This document shows positions 8,452 through 17,799 of a stretch of 64,000 nucleotides of DNA, in pieces; within the stretch, counting starts at the first letter, position 1; every line of letters starts with the position of its first letter. A program made the position numbers and the translations under genes. This DNA is from an uncultured Lachnospiraceae bacterium (GTDB lineage: Bacteria > Bacillota > Clostridia > Lachnospirales > Lachnospiraceae). Location: contig CAMWQW010000011.1 of NCBI GenBank assembly GCA_947176505.1, forward strand, positions 62,001-126,000. Direction: 5' to 3'. The notes under the pieces are model-generated. The model was not told the DNA's origin and ran no database searches. It was given only the letters and a program-made list of their open reading frames with translations.

Positions 8452-10788
8452 CTATTCCCCATCCTCCGCTATCAGCTCCACAATACTCACCCGCGACAGT
8501 CTTGCAGAATAAAACCACGCAGACAGTGCAAACAACACCGGTATGACAACAAGCGGCACAACATTTCCCAACATACTGAAACCTGCCTCAAACTCACCGA
8601 TTCCAAAACTCTTGAACACGGCTCCGATTAACGGGTCTGCCAGAATCCCCGCAGCCACAAACCCTAAGAGAGCGCCGCTAAGTACTACAAGGAGGAAACG
8701 CAGAGCGAAGGATATCCGAAGTTTTCCCGTATGCAGTCCAAGGCTCTTATAGATTGCCATATTGCTTTTTTCTGATTGAAGAAGTTTCCCAGCAACCAGC
8801 GCTACCGTGATCAAAATAATCATTGCAGTCACAACATACAATCCAATAATCAGCATATGCATGACCAATACGATACCGCTCAGTCCTGACCAACTATTCG
8901 TATGAACGTCTATTCCTCGATAATGTTCCTCTAAGTAATCGTACACATAATCCCGCGCGCTTCCGTCTTCTAGGATGTAATGTCTGCACCAGATATACCC
9001 CGTAATATCATCGATTCTGGCATATCCGCCGATACTCATGCCGATATTGGTTCCCATGCCGTTAGCGCACTGATAGATGCCAGACACTTCATATTCGCCC
9101 ATTCTCCCATTCGCCGACACCCTGACTATGTCTCCGATTTCCAGATTCATTTCCCGGGCAACGGTATCCGTTATGAGAATACTGTTATCGTCACACACAT
9201 TTCCGCTTAACATATGGAACCATTTTGTATCATCCAGTACGTTTGCCGTATATTCCTGTCCGTTTACCGTCACACTTTGCATGGCAAGCTCATACTGTTC
9301 CACCACCGGCGAATACCAGTTGATGCCCCGCTCAATCTCGTCCATGGGTACTGTCTGGTTCAGCGGCTGTACACCCAGATCATGCTCCGCCACACTAAAA
9401 GAATTCATAAGCCCTTCCCCGTTTGGTCCGAGCCACGCCCCCATATGACCGATCACAGAAAGAAAAACGGTAAGAATCATCGCGATCAGACACAGCGAAA
9501 TATATTTGCTCCGGTCTGCCAGAACTTCTCTGACAGCAATATGCGCCAGTAAATTACGCCTGGAAAAGGGAGACTGTACTTTCGCAGCGCTTTTCGACTC
9601 CCTCAGCGTCTGCATTGGCGCAATATGAAGAATCTTGCCGGTCTGCGTGAAAACAGCCGCCGCCAAAACCAGCATACCTATCACAAATACGCCAGCCAAA
9701 AGACCAAACGGCGTCCTGACCTCCACAAGCATTCCGGTGGAAGTTACCATTCCCCGTGCAATGCTCCCTGTTGCCGCATTGCAAAAAACAGTGCCCAAAA
9801 TCACGCCCAGAAAACCGCCTCCTCCATAAAGCGTCACATAGATACTGCGCAGAATGCTTCCCGTAAGTCCCATGGTACGAAGAATCGCCATATCGCCCTT
9901 TTCCTGCTCGATCACCAGCGTCAGACTGTGCTTAATCATGATCAGGCAGATGACAAAAAGCACCACCGAAAAAATCATCAGGAAACCCGATACGATATTT
10001 TGCAGTAAAAGCATATAACTTAAAATAGAATCTTTTCTGTAGGTAAAATCCATGTACCTTGCAAGTTCCGTATGCTCCTGTAGTTCTTCATAAAACTCTG
10101 TATCGGATAAACTGCTTGACGGGTCTTTAAAAATATGAAGCATCGCTCCGCTTCGCCCAAGCACATCTATCGCCGCCGAGTCCGCCATGATTTGAAGCAT
10201 TTCCTCATAATCCGCATTGTTTACAAGAAAGCTTTTCATATCAATCATGGAACTTCCCATAAATGCATCTTCAAAATATCCGGCTACCGTAAACGCCTTT
10301 CTCCCGTTTGTACGGGACAGATTAAACCGAATCGTATCGCCAATCCGCACATCAAACATGCTTTCCATCGCAGGAGATATATAAATACTCCCCACAGGAA
10401 TTTCCGACAGATTCACATCCTCTCCGTTCCGGTCTATAAAATGATAAGGCGTCGTACCGTCATACGAAATCAACTGACCCTCATTATCGGAATAGTTCCC
10501 GTTTACTTCATATCCAGCGTAAATGATTTCCTGCAGGACGGCGCTTTCCACATCTTCTATCTGCTCGATTTCCGCCAACAGTCTTTCCGGCTGTCCGCTC
10601 ACCCATACCGTAAAGTCGCCGAATCCAAGCCGGTCCATCTTATCTTCCACGGTCGTCGTTCCGCTTGTATACAATGTGATGGCAGAAAACAGGCACAGCG
10701 AAGCAATCATGATCATAAGAAATAAAGCGCAGACAGAAAACCTTTGCCGTTTCCATGCCGCCCCAAGCAGCATCTTATATTTTCCCAT
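8452..10788 (-). CDS. ABC transporter permease with two FtsX domains (MacB/BceB-like)
   Basis: 778-residue membrane protein. A first transmembrane helix (about residues 15-40) is followed by a large extracytoplasmic region, then an FtsX block of three helices (FLMIFSVVLFVICLIMIKHSLTL and following). A second extracytoplasmic region and a second FtsX block complete the protein, which ends FALSAWFYSARLSRVSIVELI. This four-plus-four organisation is that of large MacB-type exporters that move peptides, lipoproteins or antibiotics, or extract them from the membrane. Start 10788 lies one base after the stop of the ATPase gene; longer in-frame starts would overlap it. Substrate unknown. Confidence 0.88.
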   Translation of the reverse strand: MGKYKMLLGAAWKRQRFSVCALFLMIMIASLCLFSAITLYTSGTTTVEDKMDRLGFGDFTVWVSGQPERLLAEIEQIEDVESAVLQEIIYAGYEVNGNYSDNEGQLISYDGTTPYHFIDRNGEDVNLSEIPVGSIYISPAMESMFDVRIGDTIRFNLSRTNGRKAFTVAGYFEDAFMGSSMIDMKSFLVNNADYEEMLQIMADSAAIDVLGRSGAMLHIFKDPSSSLSDTEFYEELQEHTELARYMDFTYRKDSILSYMLLLQNIVSGFLMIFSVVLFVICLIMIKHSLTLVIEQEKGDMAILRTMGLTGSILRSIYVTLYGGGGFLGVILGTVFCNAATGSIARGMVTSTGMLVEVRTPFGLLAGVFVIGMLVLAAAVFTQTGKILHIAPMQTLRESKSAAKVQSPFSRRNLLAHIAVREVLADRSKYISLCLIAMILTVFLSVIGHMGAWLGPNGEGLMNSFSVAEHDLGVQPLNQTVPMDEIERGINWYSPVVEQYELAMQSVTVNGQEYTANVLDDTKWFHMLSGNVCDDNSILITDTVAREMNLEIGDIVRVSANGRMGEYEVSGIYQCANGMGTNIGMSIGGYARIDDITGYIWCRHYILEDGSARDYVYDYLEEHYRGIDVHTNSWSGLSGIVLVMHMLIIGLYVVTAMIILITVALVAGKLLQSEKSNMAIYKSLGLHTGKLRISFALRFLLVVLSGALLGFVAAGILADPLIGAVFKSFGIGEFEAGFSMLGNVVPLVVIPVLFALSAWFYSARLSRVSIVELIAEDGE

Positions 10789-10789
10789 A

Positions 10790-11551
10790 TTACCAACCCA
10801 GCCCTTCCAGCCACTCAGCCAGTTTCTTTTCCCGTGTGTCTCTGTCTTTACCGTATTCTGACAAAGCAAGCTCTGATATCACCCTGCCGTCCTCAATATA
10901 AAGAATCCGGTTTCCCCGCAGTGCGGCTTCCTTATCATGTGTCACAAGAAGAATCGTCTGTCCTTCTTCGTGAAGCTTTGTAAACAGATTCAATACTTCC
11001 TTTGTATTAGCTTTGTTCAATGCTCCGGTCGGCTCATCCGCAAACAAGATTGCCGGGTTTCCCATAACGGCTCTTGCTACCGCCGCCCTCTGTGCCTCTC
11101 CTCCGGACACCTGCGAGGGTAATCTGTCCACCGCATTCTGTAGATTCATCTGCACTGCCAATTGTCTTGCCCGTTCTCTTACGTCGTTTTCGCTAAACCC
11201 GCTGCCAATCAGCCCTGCCATTACGATATTCTCATAGAGAGTCAGATTGCTGACCAGATGCGTCTTTTGGAATACGAAACCAAATTTGTCAGCCCGAAGC
11301 TTTGTCAGCTCCTTTTCCGACGCTCCTGTAACTGTCTGATCACCGCAGTAAATGGTTCCTCCCGCAGCCTGCTCCATTCCGCTGAGACAGTATAATAAGG
11401 TAGATTTACCGGAACCGGAAGTCCCCATAATCACGGTAAAATCTCCGTCATAAATATCAAGATCGATTTCGTTTAAAACCTTTGTCTCTCCAAAGGTCTG
11501 CACAATACTTTTCCCGGAAATAACAGGGGTTTTTACCTTTTTATCCTTCAT
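10790..11551 (-). CDS. ABC transporter ATP-binding protein (LolD/MacB type)
   Basis: 253 residues. Walker A GTSGSGKST, Q-loop FVFQKTHLV, signature VSGGEAQRAAVARAV, Walker B ILFADEPTGAL and the switch His in LLVTHDKEAA are all present. It powers the adjacent FtsX-type permease. The ATG at 11551 overlaps the stop codon of the LysE gene by four bases (ATGA) and has GGAG upstream, so translation is coupled. Longer starts lie inside lysE and lack support. The exporter pair appears to belong to a run that also includes lysE, a DUF3737 gene and a CapK-like gene. Confidence 0.92.
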   Translation of the reverse strand: MKDKKVKTPVISGKSIVQTFGETKVLNEIDLDIYDGDFTVIMGTSGSGKSTLLYCLSGMEQAAGGTIYCGDQTVTGASEKELTKLRADKFGFVFQKTHLVSNLTLYENIVMAGLIGSGFSENDVRERARQLAVQMNLQNAVDRLPSQVSGGEAQRAAVARAVMGNPAILFADEPTGALNKANTKEVLNLFTKLHEEGQTILLVTHDKEAALRGNRILYIEDGRVISELALSEYGKDRDTREKKLAEWLEGLGW

Positions 11552-12165
11552 GCCCACGCACTCCTTATTATCATAACGATTCCGAACAACAACATAAAAC
11601 TGCCTAGAATTCTGTTCAGCCATTTGTAAATCTGATCTGTGATCCGCTCCCGGAACAAGGAGACACCGCCGCTCAATACAATCCACCATCCAAGCGTCCC
11701 TGCAAGAATACCCAGAACCAACCCGGTGCCTTCTGCCGCGCTTACGTTTCCGTTTATCTCAAATGCCGCAAATGCAACCATAAAGGACAGAATCGTCGCC
11801 GGATTCATGACCGCTGTCCCAAAGGAGCTCAGGAAACAAAAGACCAAGTTTCCTTTCGTTTCCTGTACCTTGGATGCCCTTTCCTTTTTGCGCAAAATAG
11901 AAATACCCAACAGGACAATGAAGGCGCCGCCCACAGCCTGAAATGCCTTCTGATACTCTGTCAAAAAATCGGAGACGATGGCAATCCCGAATATTCCCAC
12001 CGCCGAGTAGAGCAAATCTGCCGCCGAGGAACCCGCCCCCGTAAGAAGACCCGCCGTAAAGCCCCGTTCCAATGTCCGCTGAATGGTCAGCGCACCGATT
12101 GCACCCGCCGGAACACCAAATATCAGTCCTATTAAAATTCCTCTAACAACATAATCCCATATCAT
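11548..12165 (-). CDS. LysE-family translocator
   Basis: 205 residues and about six transmembrane helices, the standard LysE/RhtB size. The N-terminal GVPAGAIGALTIQRTLERG matches the conserved PGP-like first loop, and MNPATILSFMVAFAAFE is the typical second motif. The family exports amino acids or other small solutes through the cytoplasmic membrane. The start overlaps the 3' end of the DUF3737 gene by 23 bases, and the stop overlaps the ATPase start. That suggests tight coupling in one operon, but gives no direct clue to the exported compound. Confidence 0.87.
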   Translation of the reverse strand: MIWDYVVRGILIGLIFGVPAGAIGALTIQRTLERGFTAGLLTGAGSSAADLLYSAVGIFGIAIVSDFLTEYQKAFQAVGGAFIVLLGISILRKKERASKVQETKGNLVFCFLSSFGTAVMNPATILSFMVAFAAFEINGNVSAAEGTGLVLGILAGTLGWWIVLSGGVSLFRERITDQIYKWLNRILGSFMLLFGIVMIIRSAWA

Positions 12166-13030
12166 TTACCGACACCTTAGACTTGTTACGGATTACAACT
12201 TTTCCGTTGCACTCCATGACAGGATCATCCCACACCAATTCGCCTACACTGTCCACAACAATCACTCCGGATTTCGGATTTTTAATTGAAATCACATCCC
12301 CGTGGATATCAGCTTCCACATCGGAATATTCAAAGGATAAATCCGTCTCCTCCATCGTGCAGTTAACCAGCTTTAGGTCTTTACAGTAACACAGAGGCTG
12401 TGTACCGATTATTTTGCAGTTGACTAAAGTCAATCCTTCCGAAAACCAGCCGAGATACTCGCCCTTTATGACCGAGTCCCTTACAGTCACATTTTTGCTG
12501 TGCCAGAAAGCATCTTTTGTATCAAACTCACAATCCGCAATCTCAAGATTCTCCATATACTGGAAAGAGTACTTTCCTTTCAACTTCACATTCTTCAGAC
12601 TCACGTCCTTACTGTCAAAGAAAAGATACTCCGAAGTGATTTCCGTGTCCTCTAAACGGATGCCCTGCGATTTCCAGCCAAATTCGGGTGAATTAACCCT
12701 GCAGCCTTTCAAAGATATATTTTTGCATTCCCTCACGGCTTTGATTCCGCCTAAAATACTGTCTGTAATCTCCCCGTCTTCCGCGTACCATATGGCGGCA
12801 CGGGTCAGTTCATCCATGGTTCCATTCTGCATCGTAAACTTCTTTACATGCCACAGAGGATATCGAAGCGAAAAGCTACAGTTAAGTACGTTCACATCTC
12901 TGGCTTCCTTTAATACGGACTCTCCGTCTGCCGGTCCTGCAAAAACACAGTCCGTCACGTCTGCACCCGTCAGGTTATACAATGCCCTTTCTTCATCAAA
13001 TTGTTTTGCACTTATTCTCTCTCTCATCAT
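12143..13030 (-). CDS. DUF3737-family right-handed beta-helix protein
   Basis: 295 residues made of short repeating strands typical of a right-handed beta-helix. Repeated patterns are of the kind DVNVLNCSF, NISLKGCRV, DVSLKNVKL, NLEIADCEF, NVTVRDSVI, LTLVNCKI and LKLVNCTM. No signal peptide. I recognise this as the DUF3737 family, common in gut Firmicutes, whose function is unknown. Start 13030 is supported by AAGGTGG 6 bases upstream; a TTG start at 13051 would lie at the end of the preceding gene. It sits between a CapK-like enzyme and LysE with short or overlapping junctions, so they probably act together. Confidence 0.8.
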   Translation of the reverse strand: MMRERISAKQFDEERALYNLTGADVTDCVFAGPADGESVLKEARDVNVLNCSFSLRYPLWHVKKFTMQNGTMDELTRAAIWYAEDGEITDSILGGIKAVRECKNISLKGCRVNSPEFGWKSQGIRLEDTEITSEYLFFDSKDVSLKNVKLKGKYSFQYMENLEIADCEFDTKDAFWHSKNVTVRDSVIKGEYLGWFSEGLTLVNCKIIGTQPLCYCKDLKLVNCTMEETDLSFEYSDVEADIHGDVISIKNPKSGVIVVDSVGELVWDDPVMECNGKVVIRNKSKVSVNDMGLCC

Positions 13031-13047
13031 GTTTAACCACCTTTCTT

Positions 13048-14454
13048 TCAAACTGCTTTACATTTCACTGTTTCAAAATTCACTGTTTCCATATCAAAAA
13101 CATGATTCATCTGTTTTATAATCAACGGTTTTTTACCGGTATCGGTATTTACTTCAACCGACTCCACAAAGCAGATTTCATAATAGATATTGTCCAATGC
13201 TTTGTCCGATAACAATGGTTCTATAATGCTCTCGATTCCTTGTATGATTGCTTCTTTGAAAGCATCTTCTGAAATCTCCGCCCTGATCTGAAATGATTTT
13301 TCCGAAGTCTGCACAAACTGGTAATCCTTCAGACCATCCACACAGATTCCCTCCACGGACAGCGGATGAATAAACTCCTTTGTTCCATCGGTTTTCTGAA
13401 ACCACATTTCATCTTCGTTCCTACATAAAAGCACTTCCGCCCTTGAAAACCCATAAGGATCATTTGAAAACCTTTCCTTCGGTTTCAGGGTATCCGTCAA
13501 GTGATACCGTATCAGGGGTTGTGTGAAATTGTAAAGGCAGGTGAGGTACATTTCCCCGTCCTCAACCTCTATGACATTCAGATCATCAAACAGAACCATA
13601 CCATCCCCGGCATTTTCTTCCAACCCAAGGGCAAGGGACTCACTGGAACCGTAAAAATTAATGACCGGACACTGGAACGTATCCTCCAAAAACTCCCTCA
13701 GTCCCGCCGAAAGCGGCTCTCCGCAGGAGATAACCCTCTTGACATGATTCGGAACACGTCCTAATCTCACCTGCTCCGCCATCAGTTTGATTGCAGAGGG
13801 ATATCCGATTACAATATTTGGATCAAACTTTGTCACTTTCTGATTCCCCTTTTCAATCGGCTCATTGATATCCAGATATTCCTGCTTGGCACGCAGCCCC
13901 GTGATTCCGTCCCCTACCGCCATGGCTCCCGCGTAGCGTCCGTCTGTGGCTGCAATATATAATATTCTCGGCTTTCCGGCTAAGAGCTTTAAAATATCAA
14001 TCATGCTCATTCCCCACAGCGCCCCTCTGATAATACCGAGAAGCATCTGTCCCCACGCTTTATCATCGTAGACAAAGTATCTGGGAATGCCCGTGCTGCC
14101 CGATGAATGGATGATATGATATCTGCCGAGATAATTTTCTGATTTTGAGGCAGGACTCTCGTCAAACTTTCTCAATTCCTCCTGCTTTACGTTATGATCT
14201 GTCACCAGCTCATCATAATTTTGCATTAGTAATTCCTTATCAATGACCGGAAACTGCTTTAGTGGTATCATATCAATATCTTCTTCCGAGATGCCCGCCT
14301 GTGTAAATGTTCTGCGGTAGTATGCGGAATTCTGATAAGCATAGTGCAACAATTTTCTCAATTTTTTCTCTTGGAGTTCTTTCATCTGCTCCTCATTCTT
14401 AGCGGTGTTCTTCTTAAGCTGATACAAATCCCATAGCAAATGTATATATCCCAT
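13048..14454 (-). CDS. CapK/phenylacetate-CoA ligase-like adenylate-forming enzyme
   Basis: 468 residues of the PaaK/CapK branch of AMP-forming synthetases. The phosphate-binding loop is HSSGSTGIPRYF near residue 115. Further motifs are VISCGEPLSAGLREFLE, NFYGSSESLALG (adenine-binding) and YLTCLYNFTQPLIRYHLTD. Such enzymes activate carboxylic acids, and CapK-like forms occur near polysaccharide or lipid modification genes. The ATG has GAGGTGAAAT upstream. It is the first gene of the run CapK-DUF3737-LysE-ABC exporter. The acyl substrate is unknown. Joint synthesis and export of a modified metabolite is a possible but untested reading. Confidence 0.8.
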   Translation of the reverse strand: MGYIHLLWDLYQLKKNTAKNEEQMKELQEKKLRKLLHYAYQNSAYYRRTFTQAGISEEDIDMIPLKQFPVIDKELLMQNYDELVTDHNVKQEELRKFDESPASKSENYLGRYHIIHSSGSTGIPRYFVYDDKAWGQMLLGIIRGALWGMSMIDILKLLAGKPRILYIAATDGRYAGAMAVGDGITGLRAKQEYLDINEPIEKGNQKVTKFDPNIVIGYPSAIKLMAEQVRLGRVPNHVKRVISCGEPLSAGLREFLEDTFQCPVINFYGSSESLALGLEENAGDGMVLFDDLNVIEVEDGEMYLTCLYNFTQPLIRYHLTDTLKPKERFSNDPYGFSRAEVLLCRNEDEMWFQKTDGTKEFIHPLSVEGICVDGLKDYQFVQTSEKSFQIRAEISEDAFKEAIIQGIESIIEPLLSDKALDNIYYEICFVESVEVNTDTGKKPLIIKQMNHVFDMETVNFETVKCKAV

Positions 14455-14522
14455 ATTTCACCTCTTAATACCGTTTTGCTGACACCTTATCCATAAGTTA
14501 CATGCGCATCGTCTTTTGCGAG

Positions 14523-15641
14523 TTAATGCTCGAAAAGATTGAAGGCATAACTTTTACTGTAGTTTTCTCTGTGATAATACTCCGCGGTCAGTGCGGACTG
14601 GTCAAATACCACACTCCACTCCGTCGATTCAAATTCTCCGAAATTCCCTTTGCTGACACTGGATAACGCGTCCCGCACCTGTCCGCTGTCCATAACCGGT
14701 TTTTCTGCCAATGTCTGTTCCAATATTTCAAATCTTGTATGGGACTGGCTGGTTCCGATTCCGTTCTTCTCGCCCTCTGACAGATAGAAATTGGTGAGAA
14801 TCGGCGTCTCGATTACGCTCATCTCGTTATCGATATATTCGACGGCTACGCTTCTACCTGTGCTGTCTGCAATGGCAAGATGTACCATATAGCCCATGGA
14901 TGCGTGAAAATCATACTGCTCTAACAACTCCAGCGCTTCCTCCACATCTGACGCCTGATTCAGCAGCATCCGTATTGCCGTCGTTGTGGTGATATCCGGT
15001 TTCTCCGTATTCTGGGAAATGGTATCTCCATCCTGAATCATATTCACCGATATGCAAAGCCCTTTTTCGTTCATTCCGTCTAAAGGTGCGTAAAGCGCGG
15101 CAACCTTCAGTATTTCATCCTTTAAGAAGTGGGAAGCAAAACCTGTCCCCTGACGGATAAAATCCACGTTCACAGTCGAAAACGAAGCATAACCGTTTTC
15201 CGGATAAGAAAGCACTACCAGCGCATCACACTTGTTCCAGTCAAAATTTCTCCCGAAGTAATAGCCTCCCTCGGTACTTTCCACCGATATCGTGCTGCAT
15301 CCAAACGCATCACCCTCAAAAGTAAGACCTTCTGCGCTTCCAAGCACCGTGCCTGTCAGAAACTTCAGCACTTCCCGGTCTGACTCTGCGCCTCCTTGAT
15401 TCAAGAAGGCTTCAAAGCCGTCATTTCCTTCAAAACGAACTACGGAAAACCCGGATTCCAATTCCGCAACCGTGGTGCCGACCTCAATATATTCCGTCGG
15501 CTCTTCTTCCGTCCTGCTCTGCGTTTCCTGTGTTTTGTCATCTTCTGCTGCATTCTGCCGCTCCCCGGATGCGGAACGACTTCCGCATCCGTTCAACAGT
15601 ACGGCAGCTATTATAACTCCAATCCACAATTTTGCTTTCAT
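14523..15641 (-). CDS. Secreted lipoprotein of the linear amide C-N hydrolase / C45 type
   Basis: 372 residues with a lipoprotein signal (LNGCGS lipobox, Cys about residue 19) and a Ser/Glu/Thr-rich linker. The mature part resembles choloylglycine-hydrolase/C45 Ntn-hydrolases. Supporting patterns are DAFGCSTISVES with a candidate nucleophilic Cys, GGYYFGRNFDWNKCDALVV, GMNEKGLCISVNM, YDFHASMGYMVHLAIAD and the closing WSVVFDQSALTAEYYHREN. Related enzymes cleave amide bonds in bile salts, penicillins or acyl-peptides. In this gene the Ntn Cys is internal, so processing would be required or it may act differently. It follows the cyclophilin-like lipoprotein gene by 15 bases, probably in the same unit. 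Confidence 0.75.
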   Translation of the reverse strand: MKAKLWIGVIIAAVLLNGCGSRSASGERQNAAEDDKTQETQSRTEEEPTEYIEVGTTVAELESGFSVVRFEGNDGFEAFLNQGGAESDREVLKFLTGTVLGSAEGLTFEGDAFGCSTISVESTEGGYYFGRNFDWNKCDALVVLSYPENGYASFSTVNVDFIRQGTGFASHFLKDEILKVAALYAPLDGMNEKGLCISVNMIQDGDTISQNTEKPDITTTTAIRMLLNQASDVEEALELLEQYDFHASMGYMVHLAIADSTGRSVAVEYIDNEMSVIETPILTNFYLSEGEKNGIGTSQSHTRFEILEQTLAEKPVMDSGQVRDALSSVSKGNFGEFESTEWSVVFDQSALTAEYYHRENYSKSYAFNLFEH

Positions 15642-15656
15642 CCTATTGCTTCCTCA

Positions 15657-16292
15657 TTATTCTGTCACACGTACAGGTATTACGAGACAGTTCCAGTCTC
15701 TTAACGGCTCATTGTCTCTTACCGCGTCCACAAGTCCTTCCGTAGTTGTGAGTGTACCAATCTTAGTATAATCACCCTCAATCTGCGCATCCTGATAGAA
15801 TAAAATTACTCTGTTCGGATAGGAATAATAAAGCTCTCCTGCTTTTTCCTCCGTGTAGTGCTGTGCTTCATCCGGAATCTCATATCTGCTCGGAATGTCA
15901 TAAAACTGCAGGACGTCTTCATTCTCGTAATTTTTGTAGGTGTAAATCGGCAGGTTATACTCTCCACGCGCCGCATAATCTACAAGTGTTGCCGCCGTAT
16001 CATTGTCCTCAAGTTCTACTGTATAGATTGGACCATCATAACCAAACTGCATTGTCATACCCAGCATATCGCTCTGGGAACTTTCTGCGGATGCAGAATC
16101 TGTCTCTGAACCTGTCTCGTCAGCGCTTTTTGCCGTTTCATCTGTCTGTGCAGATGATTCCGAAGCATCCTCCCCCTCGATTACCTCTCTTGGCGGTTCA
16201 GCAGGTGCTGCTGCTTCCTGTCCGCATCCTGTTAATAAACCGGTCGTTAATAATCCGCATGTTACAAGTGTCACAATCATTTTTCTTTTCAT
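15657..16292 (-). CDS. Cyclophilin-like fold lipoprotein (paralogue 1)
   Basis: 211 residues. A lipoprotein signal (LLTGCGQ) is followed by a low-complexity Ala/Glu/Ser/Asp linker and then a C-terminal domain of about 125 residues of the bacterial cyclophilin-like family. Landmarks are EDNDTAATLVDYA, LPIYTYKNYENEDVLQFYDIPSRYEIP, GELYYSYPNRVILFYQDA and the closing IGTLTTTEGLVDAV. The substrate is unknown. The start at 16292 has GGAGG 8 bases upstream. It has a close paralogue at 17800, with the MATE gene between them. Its promoter contains copy B of the 44-bp element, which overlaps the MATE stop codon. Confidence 0.82.
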   Translation of the reverse strand: MKRKMIVTLVTCGLLTTGLLTGCGQEAAAPAEPPREVIEGEDASESSAQTDETAKSADETGSETDSASAESSQSDMLGMTMQFGYDGPIYTVELEDNDTAATLVDYAARGEYNLPIYTYKNYENEDVLQFYDIPSRYEIPDEAQHYTEEKAGELYYSYPNRVILFYQDAQIEGDYTKIGTLTTTEGLVDAVRDNEPLRDWNCLVIPVRVTE

Positions 16293-16343
16293 AATGTTTA
16301 CCTCCATCGTCTATTTCTTTGTGGGTTATGTTTTGATGATTGT

Positions 16344-16412
16344 ATTGTAACAAGGACCTTTTTACTTCAGAAGTCTCGTTTCGTTCACGAGTTTTAACCT
16401 AAAGGTATATAC
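16344..16412 (-). promoter_or_regulatory. Activator-type promoter with the 44-bp shared element (copy B)
   Basis: On the minus strand TACAAT (16344-16349) and a weak TTCTGA -35 (16367-16372) are 17 bp apart, with the 44-bp element at 16369-16412. The palindrome TAACCTTTAGGTTA is complete in this copy. The element includes the last codons and stop of the MATE gene, so the DNA is both coding and regulatory. It serves the cyclophilin-like lipoprotein gene starting at 16292. Confidence 0.7.
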
Positions 16413-17797
16413 TGATTTATCTTTTTATTCTTTTGATACAATGCTTTCCCCGATTCTTTTTTCCAAAGAATCATTCCAAGCGGAATCACAACTGCCTCTG
16501 CCAGCACAAACGCCATCCAAATCAATGACACGTTCCTGAATTCGGATAATATCGCAATAAATACAATCGGTAACACCACTTGTCTGCTCAATGTGAGCAT
16601 CATACTTTGCACTCCCATACCCAACCCTTGGAATGCCGCAGAATAAGTAAGACAAACATTGGACAAAAGATAACTTACCGCCATGATTCTGACTGCTACG
16701 ACACCGATTGCAAGCATTTCTTCCGAAGCATCGAATAAAAGCAGCACCTGCTCAGGTACAATCTCCATAACCAGAAAGAAAATACTGTAAAAAGCAACAG
16801 AGTACAGCATTGCCCATCGGCAGCTCTGATAGACTCTTTTCGGTTTCTTTGCTCCGTAATTGTACGCGACAAGCGGTATCAGACCACATCCCATACCATT
16901 TACTCCCACTGTTACAAGTCCTTGGATCTTTACACATGCTCCATAAACGGCAACGGCGGTAGGGGTAATAACCATCAGAACAGAATTTACATAGATTGCC
17001 AATACAGAAGAAATTGCCTGTACCAATGTACTCGGTATTCCTACTTTTAAAATGGCTGCAATACAGCTTTTGTCCGCCTTTGCCGTAAAGTGAATCGGAA
17101 TTTCCCGGTTCCATCGGCAGTTGATGAAATATCCGGCAAAGCATCCTGTCCATTGTCCAATGACCGTAGCCAGCGCTGCACCCGCCGTCCCCATTGCCGG
17201 GAGTCCAAAATATCCGAAAATAAGAATCGGATCTAAAATCAGATTGGTAACAGATGCGGCAGATAACGTATACAAAAATAAAGAAGATTTACCGCTTGCC
17301 ATTACAAAACGGTCAAATACCCATTGTCCCATCATGCCCAAAGAACCAAGCATACAAATACGCAGATAAGGAATCCCGTAATTTATAATGGTTTCACTTC
17401 CGCCGGACTGCCATCTGAAATATACTCTCAAAGTCAATATCTCAAGAATAACGACCAACACCCATGCCAGAAATGCTAACACCAGTGCAGCCGATGCTGT
17501 CTTTTGTACTTTTTCCGTGTCCTGCTCGCCTAGCGCCTTGGAAATCACGGCATTTAACCCTACTGCAATTCCAAGACCCATAGCCGACATAAGTATCTGT
17601 ACAGGAGCTGCCAATGACAGAGCAGTTAAAGCATCCTCTGAAATTCTTGACACAAACACACTGTCTACAAAATTATAAAGAGAATTAATCAGCAGAGAAA
17701 TCATCAAAGGAATACCTGTTTTTAAAACCAAGCCTGATACCTTTGCCGTTCCCATATTGTTTTCCGCCCGCTCTCGTTCAATTTCTTTATTAACCAT
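16394..17797 (-). CDS. MATE-family multidrug/solute efflux transporter
   Basis: 467 residues with 12 predicted transmembrane helices in two similar halves. Characteristic stretches are KTGIPLMISLLINSLYNFVDSVFVSR (helix 1), the MATE motif around ALTALSLAAPVQILM, a conserved second-half entry KVGIPSTLVQAISS, and VAYNYGAKKPKRV between halves. The family exports drugs or metabolites against Na+ or H+ gradients. It starts 2 bases after the cyclophilin paralogue 2 gene ends, so it is translated from the same transcript. The last six residues are encoded inside the regulatory element for the next gene, which may constrain them. Confidence 0.92.
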   Translation of the reverse strand: MVNKEIERERAENNMGTAKVSGLVLKTGIPLMISLLINSLYNFVDSVFVSRISEDALTALSLAAPVQILMSAMGLGIAVGLNAVISKALGEQDTEKVQKTASAALVLAFLAWVLVVILEILTLRVYFRWQSGGSETIINYGIPYLRICMLGSLGMMGQWVFDRFVMASGKSSLFLYTLSAASVTNLILDPILIFGYFGLPAMGTAGAALATVIGQWTGCFAGYFINCRWNREIPIHFTAKADKSCIAAILKVGIPSTLVQAISSVLAIYVNSVLMVITPTAVAVYGACVKIQGLVTVGVNGMGCGLIPLVAYNYGAKKPKRVYQSCRWAMLYSVAFYSIFFLVMEIVPEQVLLLFDASEEMLAIGVVAVRIMAVSYLLSNVCLTYSAAFQGLGMGVQSMMLTLSRQVVLPIVFIAILSEFRNVSLIWMAFVLAEAVVIPLGMILWKKESGKALYQKNKKINQYIPLG

Positions 17798-17799
17798 CT

